Positions 45,105 to 54,515 of a stretch of DNA of 64,000 nucleotides are shown here, in pieces. The notes below the pieces were generated by a model. It had not been told where the DNA came from. It worked only from the letters and a program-made list of their open reading frames with translations, and did no database searches. The translations under genes were made by a program, and so were the position numbers. This DNA comes from Antrihabitans stalactiti (GTDB lineage Bacteria > Actinomycetota > Actinomycetes > Mycobacteriales > Mycobacteriaceae), in NCBI RefSeq assembly GCF_012932915.1, contig NZ_VCQU01000001.1, forward strand, positions 248,001 to 312,000. The letters are read 5' to 3'. How positions within the stretch are numbered: position 1 is the first letter of the stretch; the number at the start of each line of letters is the position of its first letter.

Positions 45105-45883
45105 GGGAATTGCTTTCTCTCGGTTGACTGTTGGGTTGTCGGCTCGGCCACGCCCAGCAGGCGCAGCAGCCTCGCCGCGTACACGGCGCCGTCGGGGGAC
45201 GAATGGGCGCGTGGCCGCGGGAGGTCGATGACGACGTCTTCGACGATGCGGCCGGCGTCGAGCACCAGTACTCGGTCGGCCAGGGTCACCGCCTCGGCGA
45301 CGTCGTGGGTCACCAGCAACACACCGAAACCACGCTCGGCGAACAGCCGCAGGAGCAGGTCGTGCATCGAAAGCCGAGTCAGTGCGTCCAACGCGCCGAA
45401 CGGCTCGTCGAGCAGCAACAACGTCGGTTCCGCAATGAGGGCTCGCGCCAACGCGGTCCGTTGAGCTTCGCCACCCGACAGAGTGAGCGGCCAGCTGTCT
45501 GCGCGGTCCTCGAGTCCGACCTCTGCCAGCACGGCCCGTGCCTTCGCCTCGGCTGCAGCGCGATTGCGCCGGCCAGGACTGCCGAGTGCCACGTTGCGGA
45601 CCACCGACAGCCACGGCACCAGCCTCGGTTCCTGGAAAGCGAGCGTCGGATGTCCGTCGACGGCGGCCCGTCCGCTGTCCGCTTTCGCGAGTCCGGCGAG
45701 AATTCGCAGCAGCGTCGACTTGCCCGATCCGCTGCGACCGACGAGAGCGACGACTTCGCCGCGTTCGATGTTCAGGTCGATGCCGTCGAGGACGACGCGG
45801 TCACCGAAGCTCTTGCCCAATCCGGTGATTCGAGCCGCAGCGGCCGAGGTGCTGTTCTTTGCCGACGGAAGTGTGGTCGTCAT
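45101..45883 (-). CDS. ssuB: Sulfonate-type ABC transporter ATPase
   Basis: 260 residues. Walker A GRSGSGKST, ABC signature LSGGEAQR, Walker B LLLLDEPFGALD, and H-loop LLVTHDVAEAV are all present. Four-base overlaps link it to ssuC upstream and ssuA downstream, so the three proteins are made together. Confidence 0.93.
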   Translation of the reverse strand: MTTTLPSAKNSTSAAAARITGLGKSFGDRVVLDGIDLNIERGEVVALVGRSGSGKSTLLRILAGLAKADSGRAAVDGHPTLAFQEPRLVPWLSVVRNVALGSPGRRNRAAAEAKARAVLAEVGLEDRADSWPLTLSGGEAQRTALARALIAEPTLLLLDEPFGALDALTRLSMHDLLLRLFAERGFGVLLVTHDVAEAVTLADRVLVLDAGRIVEDVVIDLPRPRAHSSPDGAVYAARLLRLLGVAEPTTQQSTERKQFP

Positions 45884-46707
45884 AGGTTTTCTCGAGCTTT
45901 CGGTTGCCAGCGAAGTGCACGCTCTTCTGCAACGCGCACAATGGAATCCGTGATGAGGCCGAGCAGGCTATACAGCAGTAAGCCGAAGATGACGATGTCG
46001 GTCCGCAAGAACTCGCGTGCATTGTTGACGATGAACCCAAGTCCCGCGCTGGCGTTGATCTGCTCGGCGACGACGAGCGACAGCCATGCGATGCCCAGGC
46101 TCTGCCGGACGCCGACGAGGATTTGCGGGAGCGCACCGGGGATCACGAGAGTCCAGAGCCGTTCGATTCGGCCCAGGCGCAATGCATATCCGAGTTCGAG
46201 CAATTTCGGGTCGAGGTGCCTGACCCCTGCATACGTGTTCAGGTAGAGCGGGAACAGCACGCCCAGCGCAATCAGATACACCTTCGGCTCCTCGCCGATC
46301 CCGAACCAGATGATGAACAACGGAATCAGCCCGAACAGCGGGATCGTGCGCAACATCTGCAGCGGCGGGTCGACACTGTATTCGCCCAGTCGGCTTGTGC
46401 CTGCGATGATTCCGAGTCCGATCCCGAGCACCGCACCTATCGCGAACCCCAGTACGGCCCGCTGACCCGAGACGAACAGCGCATCGCCCAGTGCACCCGA
46501 CCGATATACCTCGAGCCCAGCCTCGAACACCACGGACGGCGCAGGAAGCTTGCGCTCCGAGATCAGCCCGCTCTGGCTTATCAACTGCCACGCAACCAAC
46601 AGCCCCACCGGCACCAAGGCGCGCAGAAACCCCGAACGACGGTAGAACGGCGCCGATCGCGGTGTCTCGATCCTGGGAATCGACACACTGGTGATATCGG
46701 CCGACAT
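45880..46707 (-). CDS. ssuC: Sulfonate-type ABC transporter permease
   Basis: 275 residues, about six membrane segments, with the permease EAA-like loop (ELGYALRLGRIERLWTLVIP). GAGGAG precedes the ATG at 46707. First gene of ssuCBA. An inverted repeat lies just upstream (46725-46760). Confidence 0.9.
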   Translation of the reverse strand: MSADITSVSIPRIETPRSAPFYRRSGFLRALVPVGLLVAWQLISQSGLISERKLPAPSVVFEAGLEVYRSGALGDALFVSGQRAVLGFAIGAVLGIGLGIIAGTSRLGEYSVDPPLQMLRTIPLFGLIPLFIIWFGIGEEPKVYLIALGVLFPLYLNTYAGVRHLDPKLLELGYALRLGRIERLWTLVIPGALPQILVGVRQSLGIAWLSLVVAEQINASAGLGFIVNNAREFLRTDIVIFGLLLYSLLGLITDSIVRVAEERALRWQPKARENL

Positions 46708-46724
46708 CTGACTCCTCATCTGGT

Positions 46725-46760
46725 TGATTGGTCCGAATCTTCGCCGAACCCGACCAATCA
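46725..46760. promoter_or_regulatory. Inverted repeat upstream of ssuCBA
   Basis: TGATTGGTC (46725-46733) and GACCAATCA (46752-46760), perfect 9-bp arms 18 bases apart, ending 18 bases before the ssuC ATG. Possible operator or leader hairpin; sulfur control is inferred only from the genes. Confidence 0.5.
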
Positions 46761-46833
46761 CACGAGATTTGAAATCAGCGGGATGCCATCTCCCCCTCCT
46801 GACCAAAGGGGTCTGCTACGCCATCCATTCAGC

Positions 46834-47044
46834 GCCAACAAAATCCTGGTTTCTGTCGGACCGCTTCGGTACACTGAACATATGTTCGATATCGGGGGAT
46901 CGTTTCTTCCACAGTCCATTTCACTGCTCGACCACATGGCCACCGCGTCTGTGGCGGAGAACAAAGCCGCCCACGCCAAGATCACCGCAGCCGGGCACTT
47001 CTGGTCGGACTGGATCGAACGCGACGCCGAACTCGCCACCGGCG
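46834..47044 (+). repeat. Direct repeat, copy 1 (promoter and 5' end of DUF222 gene)
   Basis: About 211 bases repeated at 47084-47294 with a 250-base period and only about six differences. It carries a TACACT -10 (46870-46875) six bases before an ATG and the first 54 codons. Confidence 0.93.
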
Positions 47045-47127
47045 AACTCTCTGCCGAGCGCCCGACCGCAGTTCACTCGATGAGCCAACAAATTCCTGGT
47101 CTCTGTCGGACCCCTCCGGTACACTGA
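46882..47127 (+). pseudogene. Truncated duplicate of DUF222/HNH gene 5' end
   Basis: Reads MFDIGGSFLPQSISLLDHM and on for 54 residues almost identical to the next gene, then leaves the repeat and ends after 27 unrelated residues. The stop TGA overlaps the last base of the -10 of the intact gene. It would make an 81-residue fragment of the DUF222 N-terminus if translated. Confidence 0.85.
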
Positions 47128-47294
47128 ACATATGTTCGATATCGGGGGATCGTTTCTTGCACAGTCCATTTCACTGCTCGACCACATGGCCACCGCGTCT
47201 GTGGCGGAGAACAAAGCCGCCCACGCCAAGATCACCGCCGCCGGGCACTTCTGGTCGGACTGGATCGAACGCGACGCCGAACTCGCCACCGGCG
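47084..47294 (+). repeat. Direct repeat, copy 2
   Basis: Second copy of the 211-base unit, joined to the intact DUF222/HNH gene; 39 unique bases (47045-47083) separate the copies. Confidence 0.93.
47120..47131 (+). promoter_or_regulatory. Leaderless-type -10 element
   Basis: TACACT (47120-47125) six bases from the ATG at 47132, with no ribosome site between. Initiation would fall at or next to the start codon. Same arrangement in copy 1 at 46870. Confidence 0.65.
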
Positions 47295-48664
47295 ACATCA
47301 TCGATTGCGGCAACAACGCCCTCGCCGAAATGGCCGTCCGCCTCGGCGTCTCCAAAACCACCGCCGAAACCTTCGCCGGCGTCGGCATGGATTTGCGGTT
47401 GCGACTCCCTCGGGTGAATGCCGCCTTCGCCGCCGGTGAACTCGACTACCCCCGCGTCGCCCGGATCTGCCGCGCCACCACCGGATTCACCCACGACACC
47501 CTCGACAAAGCCGAAGAAGAGATCCTCTCTTCGGCGTTGCGGCTCTCACCCGGTCCGCTCGCCCGCGCCATCGACAAAACCTTGATCCGGACCAGCCCCG
47601 ACGAATACGCCGCCCTCCGCAAAGAACAACAACAGTTCCGTCGGGTGCGCCGCCGTCGAGGCGACGCCCTCTCGGTCATCGAAGCCCACGTCAACCCCGA
47701 CGAAGCCGAAGCCGTGATGCAACGGCTCACCGAAATCGCCGACACCGTCTGCACACACGACACACGCGGACGCGACTACCGCATGGCCGACGCGTTCATG
47801 GCCCTCATGCACGGCGAAACCCACCTCGACTGCTCCTGCGGACGCGACGACTGCACCGCCACACACACCCCCAACGACAAACGCCGCACACCCCTCGTCC
47901 AAGTGACCGTGGATATCGCCACCCTGCTCGGACTGCTCTCCAACCCCGCCTACCTCGACGGTTACGGACCGATCGACCCCGACCTCGCTCGCACCCTCGC
48001 CGACGACGGCACCTGGCAAGTGATGCTCACCGAATGCCTGCACCTCGCCGAAGAACACGGCCTCATCGACCGCGAACCCACCACCCAATTCATCGCCCGC
48101 GGCGGACGACACAACGCCGGTGTCATCCCCGAACCCGCAGCGGTGCAACCAGATCCGGTCGAGCCAGCAGCAGCCCCACCACCGACGGTCCAGCGACACA
48201 TCCCAGTCCCCGTCGGCCGCGTCCAAGGACCGACCAGCCTGCGACTACCGAAAACGGCGTTCATCTACCGACCCAACGCCGAAACAACAGCGTTGGTCCG
48301 CGCCCGCGACCAGCACTGCCGCTTCCCCGGCTGCAATGTGCCCGCAGCCAAGTGCCAACTCGACCACATCGAAGAATTCGACCAAACCAACCCACCCGAC
48401 GGCGGACTCACCCTCCCGGAAAACCTGCAATGCCTCTGCCAACTCCACCACACCCTCAAAACATTGAAACTGTGGCGCGCGGAAGCACTGCCCGGCAGCC
48501 GAATCCGCTGGACCAGCAGCCACGGCGAACACTTCATCACCACACCGGGCGGCGGACTCACCGCAGTCCCACCGGCACGCCTCAAACCGAAACTCACCGT
48601 CACCCGGAACCCCGAACTCCCGGCCCCACCAACTAACGAGCCGGACGAACCGGCACCCTTCTGA
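47132..48664 (+). CDS. DUF222 / HNH endonuclease-type protein
   Basis: 510 residues: N-terminal DUF222 domain (about 20-330) and C-terminal HNH nuclease with paired Cys (CRFPGCNVPAAKC), QLDHIEEF and CQLHHTLKTLKLW. This family is greatly expanded in mycobacteria and rhodococci, is often linked to mobile DNA and has no settled function. Leaderless promoter. Base use is more C-rich in third positions than neighbours. Its 5' part is duplicated upstream. Confidence 0.92.
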   Translation: MFDIGGSFLAQSISLLDHMATASVAENKAAHAKITAAGHFWSDWIERDAELATGDIIDCGNNALAEMAVRLGVSKTTAETFAGVGMDLRLRLPRVNAAFAAGELDYPRVARICRATTGFTHDTLDKAEEEILSSALRLSPGPLARAIDKTLIRTSPDEYAALRKEQQQFRRVRRRRGDALSVIEAHVNPDEAEAVMQRLTEIADTVCTHDTRGRDYRMADAFMALMHGETHLDCSCGRDDCTATHTPNDKRRTPLVQVTVDIATLLGLLSNPAYLDGYGPIDPDLARTLADDGTWQVMLTECLHLAEEHGLIDREPTTQFIARGGRHNAGVIPEPAAVQPDPVEPAAAPPPTVQRHIPVPVGRVQGPTSLRLPKTAFIYRPNAETTALVRARDQHCRFPGCNVPAAKCQLDHIEEFDQTNPPDGGLTLPENLQCLCQLHHTLKTLKLWRAEALPGSRIRWTSSHGEHFITTPGGGLTAVPPARLKPKLTVTRNPELPAPPTNEPDEPAPF

Positions 48665-48672
48665 TGAAGGGT

Positions 48673-49683
48673 CTACGGGAAGCTGATGACGCTTCTTATG
48701 AGGAGCAGTTCGTCCGTGCGCGGACCGGCGTCGGTGGCGGGAACGAAGCCGTCCGATTCAGCGGTGCCCTGCAGGGTGAACTTCTCGAACTGGGAGGGCT
48801 GATTCATTGCAGTGAGTGGCTGGGTGCCCGCCATGACCTGAAAATGCAGGTGCGCTTCCGTTGCGCTTCCCGTGTTGCCGAGGCGAGCGATCTCTTGGCC
48901 CTTCGTGACTTTGTCGCCGGGCTTGACCTTCACCGACCCCCCTTTGATATGCGCGTAGAACGCATAACGACCGTCGCCGATGTCGATCACCACGTGATCC
49001 CGCCGAGCTCGGCGACCGTCAATGCGCCGGGAATCACCAGAGGCGGACCATCGACGACGTCGTTCACAGCGGTAACCACCGTTCCATCCGCCACGACAAG
49101 CAGCGGCTGATCGAAGGCCAGGAAGCTCTCGTTGCGAGTGCGGTCGCCACGGAACGTGCCGAGCCCACCGTCGTCGTCGTACATAGGCTTGACAGCGAGG
49201 TCCGCCTTGAACCAGTCGATGGCGTACCGCTCCCCTGCGTCGGGCGGCAATGGCGCGAGTCGAGGCGAGGCGATTCACGAACTTCGCCGGGACATCGGAC
49301 CGCTCGGCGTACGCGTCGTCGATGACGAGCAGCATTGTGCGTCCCGCAGGCAAAGTGGCCGCTGGGATCGGCGGCAACTTGTAGTCACCGACGATTACGG
49401 ATCGCGCGACGACTTCATCGCGGTCGATCGTCGCAACGACTTTGCCGTCCGCGCCGTCGGCCAACGTCTCGACAAGCGTGATCGTCGCATCCCGTGGCGC
49501 CGTGTTGAGAACGGCGAGTTCGTAACTCACGTGAACCTTGCCGTCGCTGCCTTTGACGGGGATCGGGTCGGGGTTCAAAGTCGAGACGATCAGGGGGTGT
49601 GAACGTCTCGTCCTCGAGCGGCCCCGAACGGGAGTCCTGCCTGTCGTCGTCGACGTGCCACTCAAGCACGCCGAAACGATCAC
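48673..49683 (-). pseudogene. M23-family peptidase lipoprotein, several frameshifts
   Basis: Pieces of one protein lie in different frames: a lipobox-like start (VIVSAC), then ETFTP, LIVSTLNPDPIPVKGSDG, VNRLAST, then LPPDAGERYAIDWFKADLAV through TVAELGG, and finally HVVIDIGDGRYAFYAH with the M23 motif HLHFQVM. Joining them needs about four single-base changes (near 49640, a G5 run at 49593-49597, near 49245, near 48990) in compensating pairs. The start may lie nearer 49720. Either a decayed gene or local sequencing errors. Intact, it would be a LytM-like wall peptidase. Confidence 0.75.
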
Positions 49684-49784
49684 GAGGCTGACAATTACCC
49701 GCTGAACCGTCGCATCGGAAGGGTCCTTCGTTCGCCGATCGATGTCGAGTGTGTCCGGATTGTTCCACGCGACGCGGTCCGCCG

Positions 49785-51929
49785 CTAGCGAATGAGCCGC
49801 ACCGCCGCGGCCTCGATCGTCTCTTCGGAGAGCAACACATTGTCCGCGGCGTCGCCGAGGGGAATGAAGCTGTCTTCGCTTGTTACCCTGGCGATTCGAC
49901 CATCGAACCCTGCGTCGAGCAGTGCCGTAACAACGCCCTCCGACACTCCCCCGGACCGGCGGGTCTCATCGACCACCAGCACTCGCCCGGTCGCCCGCGC
50001 CTCGCGCAGCAGATCCTCGACCGGCAGGGGAACGAGCCAACGTAGGTCGACGACCCGCGCATCGAGACCGGACCGCCGCAGCCTCGCCGCCACGCGCAGA
50101 CTCATGAACAACCCGTTGGCGAAGGTGACGATGGTGAGGTCCGTACCGGAACCATAGGTGCGGGCCGATCCAATCGGGACGTGGGCGCCGTCATCCTGTG
50201 CGAGCCACAATCCATCACCCTCCTCGTGCAAATCCCGAACGTGATACAGGGCAATAGGTTCCAGGAAGACGCACACCGCGCCGCGAGAATGTGCCGCTGC
50301 GACACAGGTCCGCAACATCGCGGCCGCGTCGTCGGGCCGCGACGGCGAGGCGACAACGATGCCTGGGATATCGCGCAACGCGGCGACCGCATTGTCGTTG
50401 TGGAAATGCCCGCCGAACCCTTTCTGGTAGCCGTACCCCGCAACGCGGACGACCATCGGGTTGCGGTACTGACCGTTGGAGAAGAACGCGAGAGTTGCTG
50501 CCTCACCACGGATCTGATCGGCTGCGTTGTGCAGGTAGGCGAGGTACTGGATCTCCGGAATCGGCAGCAAACCCGAAATCCCTGCGCCCAGAGCAAGTCC
50601 GAGTATCGACTGCTCGTCGAGCACGGTGTCGAACACCCGCGCCGGACCGGCCTTCTTCATCAGCCCACGGGTGACGCCGTAGACGCCACCCTTGCGCGCG
50701 ACGTCCTCGCCGAAGAGCAGCGCCTGCGGGTACTCGACCAGAACCTCGGCCAGCGCTCCATTGATCGCCTGTGCCACCGTGAGCGGACCGTCGGAGCCAG
50801 CACGCGACGAAATCGACTCAACGGCGACCAGCTTCAACGGCGCCATTATCGCGGCTGCACTGTCGAGCCGAGGCCGAGCAGCCACCTCCGCAGCCAAGGC
50901 CCGCACCTCGGACCGCTTCGCTTCGTATCGCTCTACGACCTCACCCGGCGAAAGCCGCCCCGCCTCGACCAACAACCGCGCGGTGCCGAGCAGAGGGTCG
51001 CGAGCCTCGTCATCGGCGATGGCAGCAGGCGTGCGGTACGCCGATTCCAGATCTGAGCCGGCATGTCCCATGAGCCGGACCGTCCGCAGATGAAGGAATG
51101 CGGGACGACGATGCGCGCGGACCCACGACACCGCCGCCGCAGCGGCATCGAACGCTGCTGCCAAGTCACACCCGTCAGCCGCGAAGTACTCGAGCCCTGC
51201 GCGATGGGAGAAATTGCTGGCAATCCAGCCTTTCGGCGTCGTCACGCTGATCCCGATTCCGTTGTCCTCGCAGACGAACAACAACGGAATGGGTAGCTCC
51301 TGGTACGCGGCAAACACGGCGGTGTTGATCGCCCCCACCGCGGTCGAGTGATTCGCTGACGCGTCGCCGAAGCTGCAGACGGTCACGGAATCGCGTGGCC
51401 AGGCCGAAGCAACTCCCAGCTTCCCGGCCCGCTCAGTCGCGAACGCCACACCCATTGCGCGCGGCAGATGTGACGCGACGGTGGACGTCTGTGGGATGAC
51501 GGCGAGGTCGTAGCGACCGAACACCTTGTGCCGCCCACCCGAGATCGGTTCCTCGCTAGACGCAACGATGCCCAAGAGCACGTCGCGCAACGGATTACTG
51601 CCGCCGACCTGACGCGCTCGCTCCAGAAAGAATGCCCCGGATCGATAGTGCAACAACGCCGGATCGGTGGGTCGCAGCGCTGCCGCGACCGCCGCGTTCC
51701 CCTCGTGCCCGGACGAGCCGATCGTGTAGAAGCCGGCACCACGGGCGCGAAGCTCGCGCGCGACCAAGTCGAGGTGCCTGCTGCCGAGCTGCGCGTCGAA
51801 AAGCTCCAGGCACCGTCCGACACTCAGGCGCGACCCATCCCGGACCGACTCGCTGCCGGAACGCACCGGACCCCCAGCACGCACCACCTGCACCGACGGT
51901 GCAAAGCGTGTGTCGATCGACTCGGCCAT
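49785..51929 (-). CDS. Fused E1 alpha-beta 2-oxoacid dehydrogenase (thiamine diphosphate)
   Basis: 714 residues. The alpha half (to about 350) holds the ThDP motif starting GDASANHS and ending ED-N; the beta half (about 375-714) follows E1-beta (LFGEDVARKGGVYGVTRGL, then NPMVVRVAGYG). Normally these are two genes, bkdA/bkdB or pdhA/pdhB. No E2 or E3 gene is adjacent, so the partner and substrate (branched-chain or acetoin type) are unknown. Single gene on its strand. Confidence 0.88.
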   Translation of the reverse strand: MAESIDTRFAPSVQVVRAGGPVRSGSESVRDGSRLSVGRCLELFDAQLGSRHLDLVARELRARGAGFYTIGSSGHEGNAAVAAALRPTDPALLHYRSGAFFLERARQVGGSNPLRDVLLGIVASSEEPISGGRHKVFGRYDLAVIPQTSTVASHLPRAMGVAFATERAGKLGVASAWPRDSVTVCSFGDASANHSTAVGAINTAVFAAYQELPIPLLFVCEDNGIGISVTTPKGWIASNFSHRAGLEYFAADGCDLAAAFDAAAAAVSWVRAHRRPAFLHLRTVRLMGHAGSDLESAYRTPAAIADDEARDPLLGTARLLVEAGRLSPGEVVERYEAKRSEVRALAAEVAARPRLDSAAAIMAPLKLVAVESISSRAGSDGPLTVAQAINGALAEVLVEYPQALLFGEDVARKGGVYGVTRGLMKKAGPARVFDTVLDEQSILGLALGAGISGLLPIPEIQYLAYLHNAADQIRGEAATLAFFSNGQYRNPMVVRVAGYGYQKGFGGHFHNDNAVAALRDIPGIVVASPSRPDDAAAMLRTCVAAAHSRGAVCVFLEPIALYHVRDLHEEGDGLWLAQDDGAHVPIGSARTYGSGTDLTIVTFANGLFMSLRVAARLRRSGLDARVVDLRWLVPLPVEDLLREARATGRVLVVDETRRSGGVSEGVVTALLDAGFDGRIARVTSEDSFIPLGDAADNVLLSEETIEAAAVRLIR

Positions 51930-51988
51930 ACGCCCAGCGTAGGTGCGACGAGAGTTTAGTTCCGCTACGAATAGGGGAACCCGCTCAT

Positions 51989-53239
51989 GTGTTGTCCGAC
52001 ATTGTGACCGAATTCAGCGAGCACTGGCTGCCTTACAGCTCAGTGGTGCTGTTGGCCGCCCTGATCGGCTATGTCACCAAAGTCGTTGCCATCGAAATGA
52101 TGTTCAAGCCCATCGATTTCAAAGGCGTTCGGCTGGGCAAGATTCCGCTCGGCTGGCAAGGAATCATTCCGCTCCGCGCTGCGCACATGGCCAGTGTTGC
52201 GACCAACAAAATCATCGGCGACCTGATCACGCCCAAAGATGTCTGGGCCAGCATCGATCCGGACCGCTTCGCGTCGGAAATCCGTGAGCCGCTGATGAAA
52301 TCGATGGACGCGGTCATTCAGCAGGTCGCGGCGTCGACCCAGCCCGAGGTCTGGGGCAACATGCCTGGTTTCGTGAAAGACGACATCAGACGCCGCCTCC
52401 GGGAACGTGCTCCGGCCGCAATCGAAGGCATCATGTTCGACGTTGGGCAGAACGTCGAGGAAGTCCTCGACCTGAAGTCCCTTGCAACCCGAACTCTGGT
52501 GTACGACAAGACCATTCTGCAACGTGTGTTCAGGCAGGCAGGCAAGCGCGAGTGGGCGTTCATCAGGCGGTTCGGCCTTGTCGCCGGCTTCGCGATCGGC
52601 CTGCTCCAGCTCACGTTCTACCTGATCCTGCATTCGCCGATCGTCAATCCGGTGATGGGTGCGGTCAACGGCTTCGCAACGGACTGGTTCTGCATCAAGG
52701 GTCTGCTGTTTCACCCCAAGCGACCGAAGAAGTACCTCGGCATCTTCACCTGGCAGGGCCTGTTCCTGAAGTACCAGGACGAGGTTTCCGAGGAACTCGC
52801 CGACCTCATCGCCGCGAAAGTGCTTACCCCGCACGCGGTCATCGACACATTGCTTCGCGGTCCGCAGTCGGACCGCTTCTTCCTCATCCTGCAGCAGCAC
52901 ATCGGGGCGATGATCGACGACGAACTCGGCTTCGCGAAGCCGCTCGTTCGGGTGGCTGTCGGTACCGACAATCTCGCCAAAGTGAAGACGATCATGGCGG
53001 AGAAGGTGATGGCCGAGCTCCCCAAAACAATGTCGCACGCAGAGGGTTACCTCGAAGACACGCTCGACATCAGGCACGTTCTCGCCGACCGCCTCAAGGA
53101 GCTTCCGCCCGAAGAATTCGAAGGCGTCCTGCGCCCAGCCTTTCAACAGGACGAATGGACGTTGATTTCCACCGGCGCCATTCTCGGCACGGTCGCCGGC
53201 TTCCTGCAGGACGGCATCATCATCATGTTCGCGAAATGA
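51989..53239 (+). CDS. DUF445 membrane protein
   Basis: 416 residues, membrane segments at both ends and in the middle (YSSVVLLAALIGYVTKVVAI; GFAIGLLQLTFYLILHSPIV; GAILGTVAGFLQDGIIIMF) with the repeated GYxTKxVAIxMMFxP unit typical of DUF445. GTG start, AGGGGA upstream; an overlapping ATG at 51987 is out of frame. Family function unknown. Confidence 0.87.
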   Translation: MLSDIVTEFSEHWLPYSSVVLLAALIGYVTKVVAIEMMFKPIDFKGVRLGKIPLGWQGIIPLRAAHMASVATNKIIGDLITPKDVWASIDPDRFASEIREPLMKSMDAVIQQVAASTQPEVWGNMPGFVKDDIRRRLRERAPAAIEGIMFDVGQNVEEVLDLKSLATRTLVYDKTILQRVFRQAGKREWAFIRRFGLVAGFAIGLLQLTFYLILHSPIVNPVMGAVNGFATDWFCIKGLLFHPKRPKKYLGIFTWQGLFLKYQDEVSEELADLIAAKVLTPHAVIDTLLRGPQSDRFFLILQQHIGAMIDDELGFAKPLVRVAVGTDNLAKVKTIMAEKVMAELPKTMSHAEGYLEDTLDIRHVLADRLKELPPEEFEGVLRPAFQQDEWTLISTGAILGTVAGFLQDGIIIMFAK

Positions 53240-53249
53240 GGACCGCCCG

Positions 53250-54029
53250 ATGACGGAAAAGTCAGGACCCCACGAGCTACGCCGACTACCCGTCATAGCG
53301 GTGGCCGACGGACTACTCGGACTCGTCGGTTCCGCATTGCGTCGGCCGCTTGCGCTGACCGAATCGATCCTTCGCCAGCTCATCCGCGAGGACAGCGAAC
53401 GCCCGAAGTTCGATATCTATCCTGGCGCAACCGAACACGTCGACGAATCGTTCACCGCCCCACCGGACCCACGGACCTCGGTGCGGTCGATGGTGCAGGA
53501 GATGCTCGAACGCTCTGTCCGGCAAAGCCCCGCGCAAGCCGAAACTGCCAACTACAAGCGGCTGCTTCTCGCCCTCGTCCCCGACGAAGTACGCATCATC
53601 AATGCCCTTGCCGACGGCCGCCCCCGACCGATCATCCACGTCGGCATCGGCTCGCCCGGTTCGGTCGACCGGCGGCTGTTGAACTACGCCACCACCATCG
53701 GAACCGACGCGGGTATCCGGCTGCCCCGTGCCGTCACCAGTTACGTCCAACATCTCGAGACCCTCGGCCTCGTCGACATCGGACCAGAGGACGATTCGCT
53801 GCGAGAGCAATACGAGATCCTCGAGACCTATGAAGAGATCGAAGCTGCCGACAAATCGGCGACCGCGGACTCGATCATCGGGAAGCTGAAGATGAAGTCG
53901 GAGAAGCACATCAAGCGATCGATCACCCTCAGCGAACTCGGTCGTGCGCTGTGGAACGCCGCCGATCCGGACACCTACGACTACCAGGTGCCGGACCAGC
54001 GCGACGAGCCAACACCCGACCACCGATAG
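53250..54029 (+). CDS. Abi-alpha-like (DUF4393) protein
   Basis: 259 residues, soluble. Central segment DEVRIINALADGRPRPIIHV and the later YVQHLETLGLVDI, with a final GRALWNA, recall DUF4393/Abi-alpha proteins, a family first named from phage abortive infection. The match is by pattern and moderate. Ten bases after DUF445, so probably cotranscribed. Housekeeping use is as likely as defence. Confidence 0.6.
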   Translation: MTEKSGPHELRRLPVIAVADGLLGLVGSALRRPLALTESILRQLIREDSERPKFDIYPGATEHVDESFTAPPDPRTSVRSMVQEMLERSVRQSPAQAETANYKRLLLALVPDEVRIINALADGRPRPIIHVGIGSPGSVDRRLLNYATTIGTDAGIRLPRAVTSYVQHLETLGLVDIGPEDDSLREQYEILETYEEIEAADKSATADSIIGKLKMKSEKHIKRSITLSELGRALWNAADPDTYDYQVPDQRDEPTPDHR

Positions 54030-54039
54030 GTTTGACCGC

Positions 54040-54513
54040 ATGGGACTACTGACTCCGCTCGCCGTCAAGATCGGCGCTATCTCCTGGATGCCGAAAGCAC
54101 TACCGCTGATCGAGAAGAGCGACAGCCGCCTCCAACGGTTCAGCGGTGGGCGCTTGAGCCTGCTCGACGTTGCCGGACTGCCCAACCTGATGCTCAGTGT
54201 TCCCGGTCGCAAGAGTGGTGTCATCCGAACCACTCCCCTGCTATGCGTGCCTTACCAAGGTCAATGGCTGGTAGCTGGTTCGTACTTCGGTGACGAGCGA
54301 ATGCCGGTGTGGGTGCACAACCTTCGCGCATCCGAGCGCGCCACAATCGCGTTCGACCAGGAAGACATCGAGGTGACCTGGCGCGAAGTCGAAGGCCCCG
54401 AGCGAGATGAACTGTGGAACGTGCTGGTCTCCGTGTGGCCCAACTTCGACCTGTACAAGACCCGAACCGAGCGCCTCATTCCCGTTTTCGTCCTGACTCG
54501 CGCGAATCCGTAA
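54040..54513 (+). CDS. Deazaflavin (F420)-dependent nitroreductase family protein
   Basis: 157 residues of the Ddn family. GRKSGVIRTTPLLCVPYQG and GSYFGDERMPVWVHNLRA are the core motifs for binding the deazaflavin tail and the active-site helix. Family members reduce quinones and other substrates with F420H2. Eleven bases after the Abi-alpha-like gene and three before the CPBP gene. Confidence 0.9.
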   Translation: MGLLTPLAVKIGAISWMPKALPLIEKSDSRLQRFSGGRLSLLDVAGLPNLMLSVPGRKSGVIRTTPLLCVPYQGQWLVAGSYFGDERMPVWVHNLRASERATIAFDQEDIEVTWREVEGPERDELWNVLVSVWPNFDLYKTRTERLIPVFVLTRANP

Positions 54514-54515
54514 GA

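Noticed and set aside
46834-47294. Insertion sequence or CRISPR-like repeat
   Set aside because: Just two long copies with promoter and coding content, no terminal inverted repeats, transposase or spacers.
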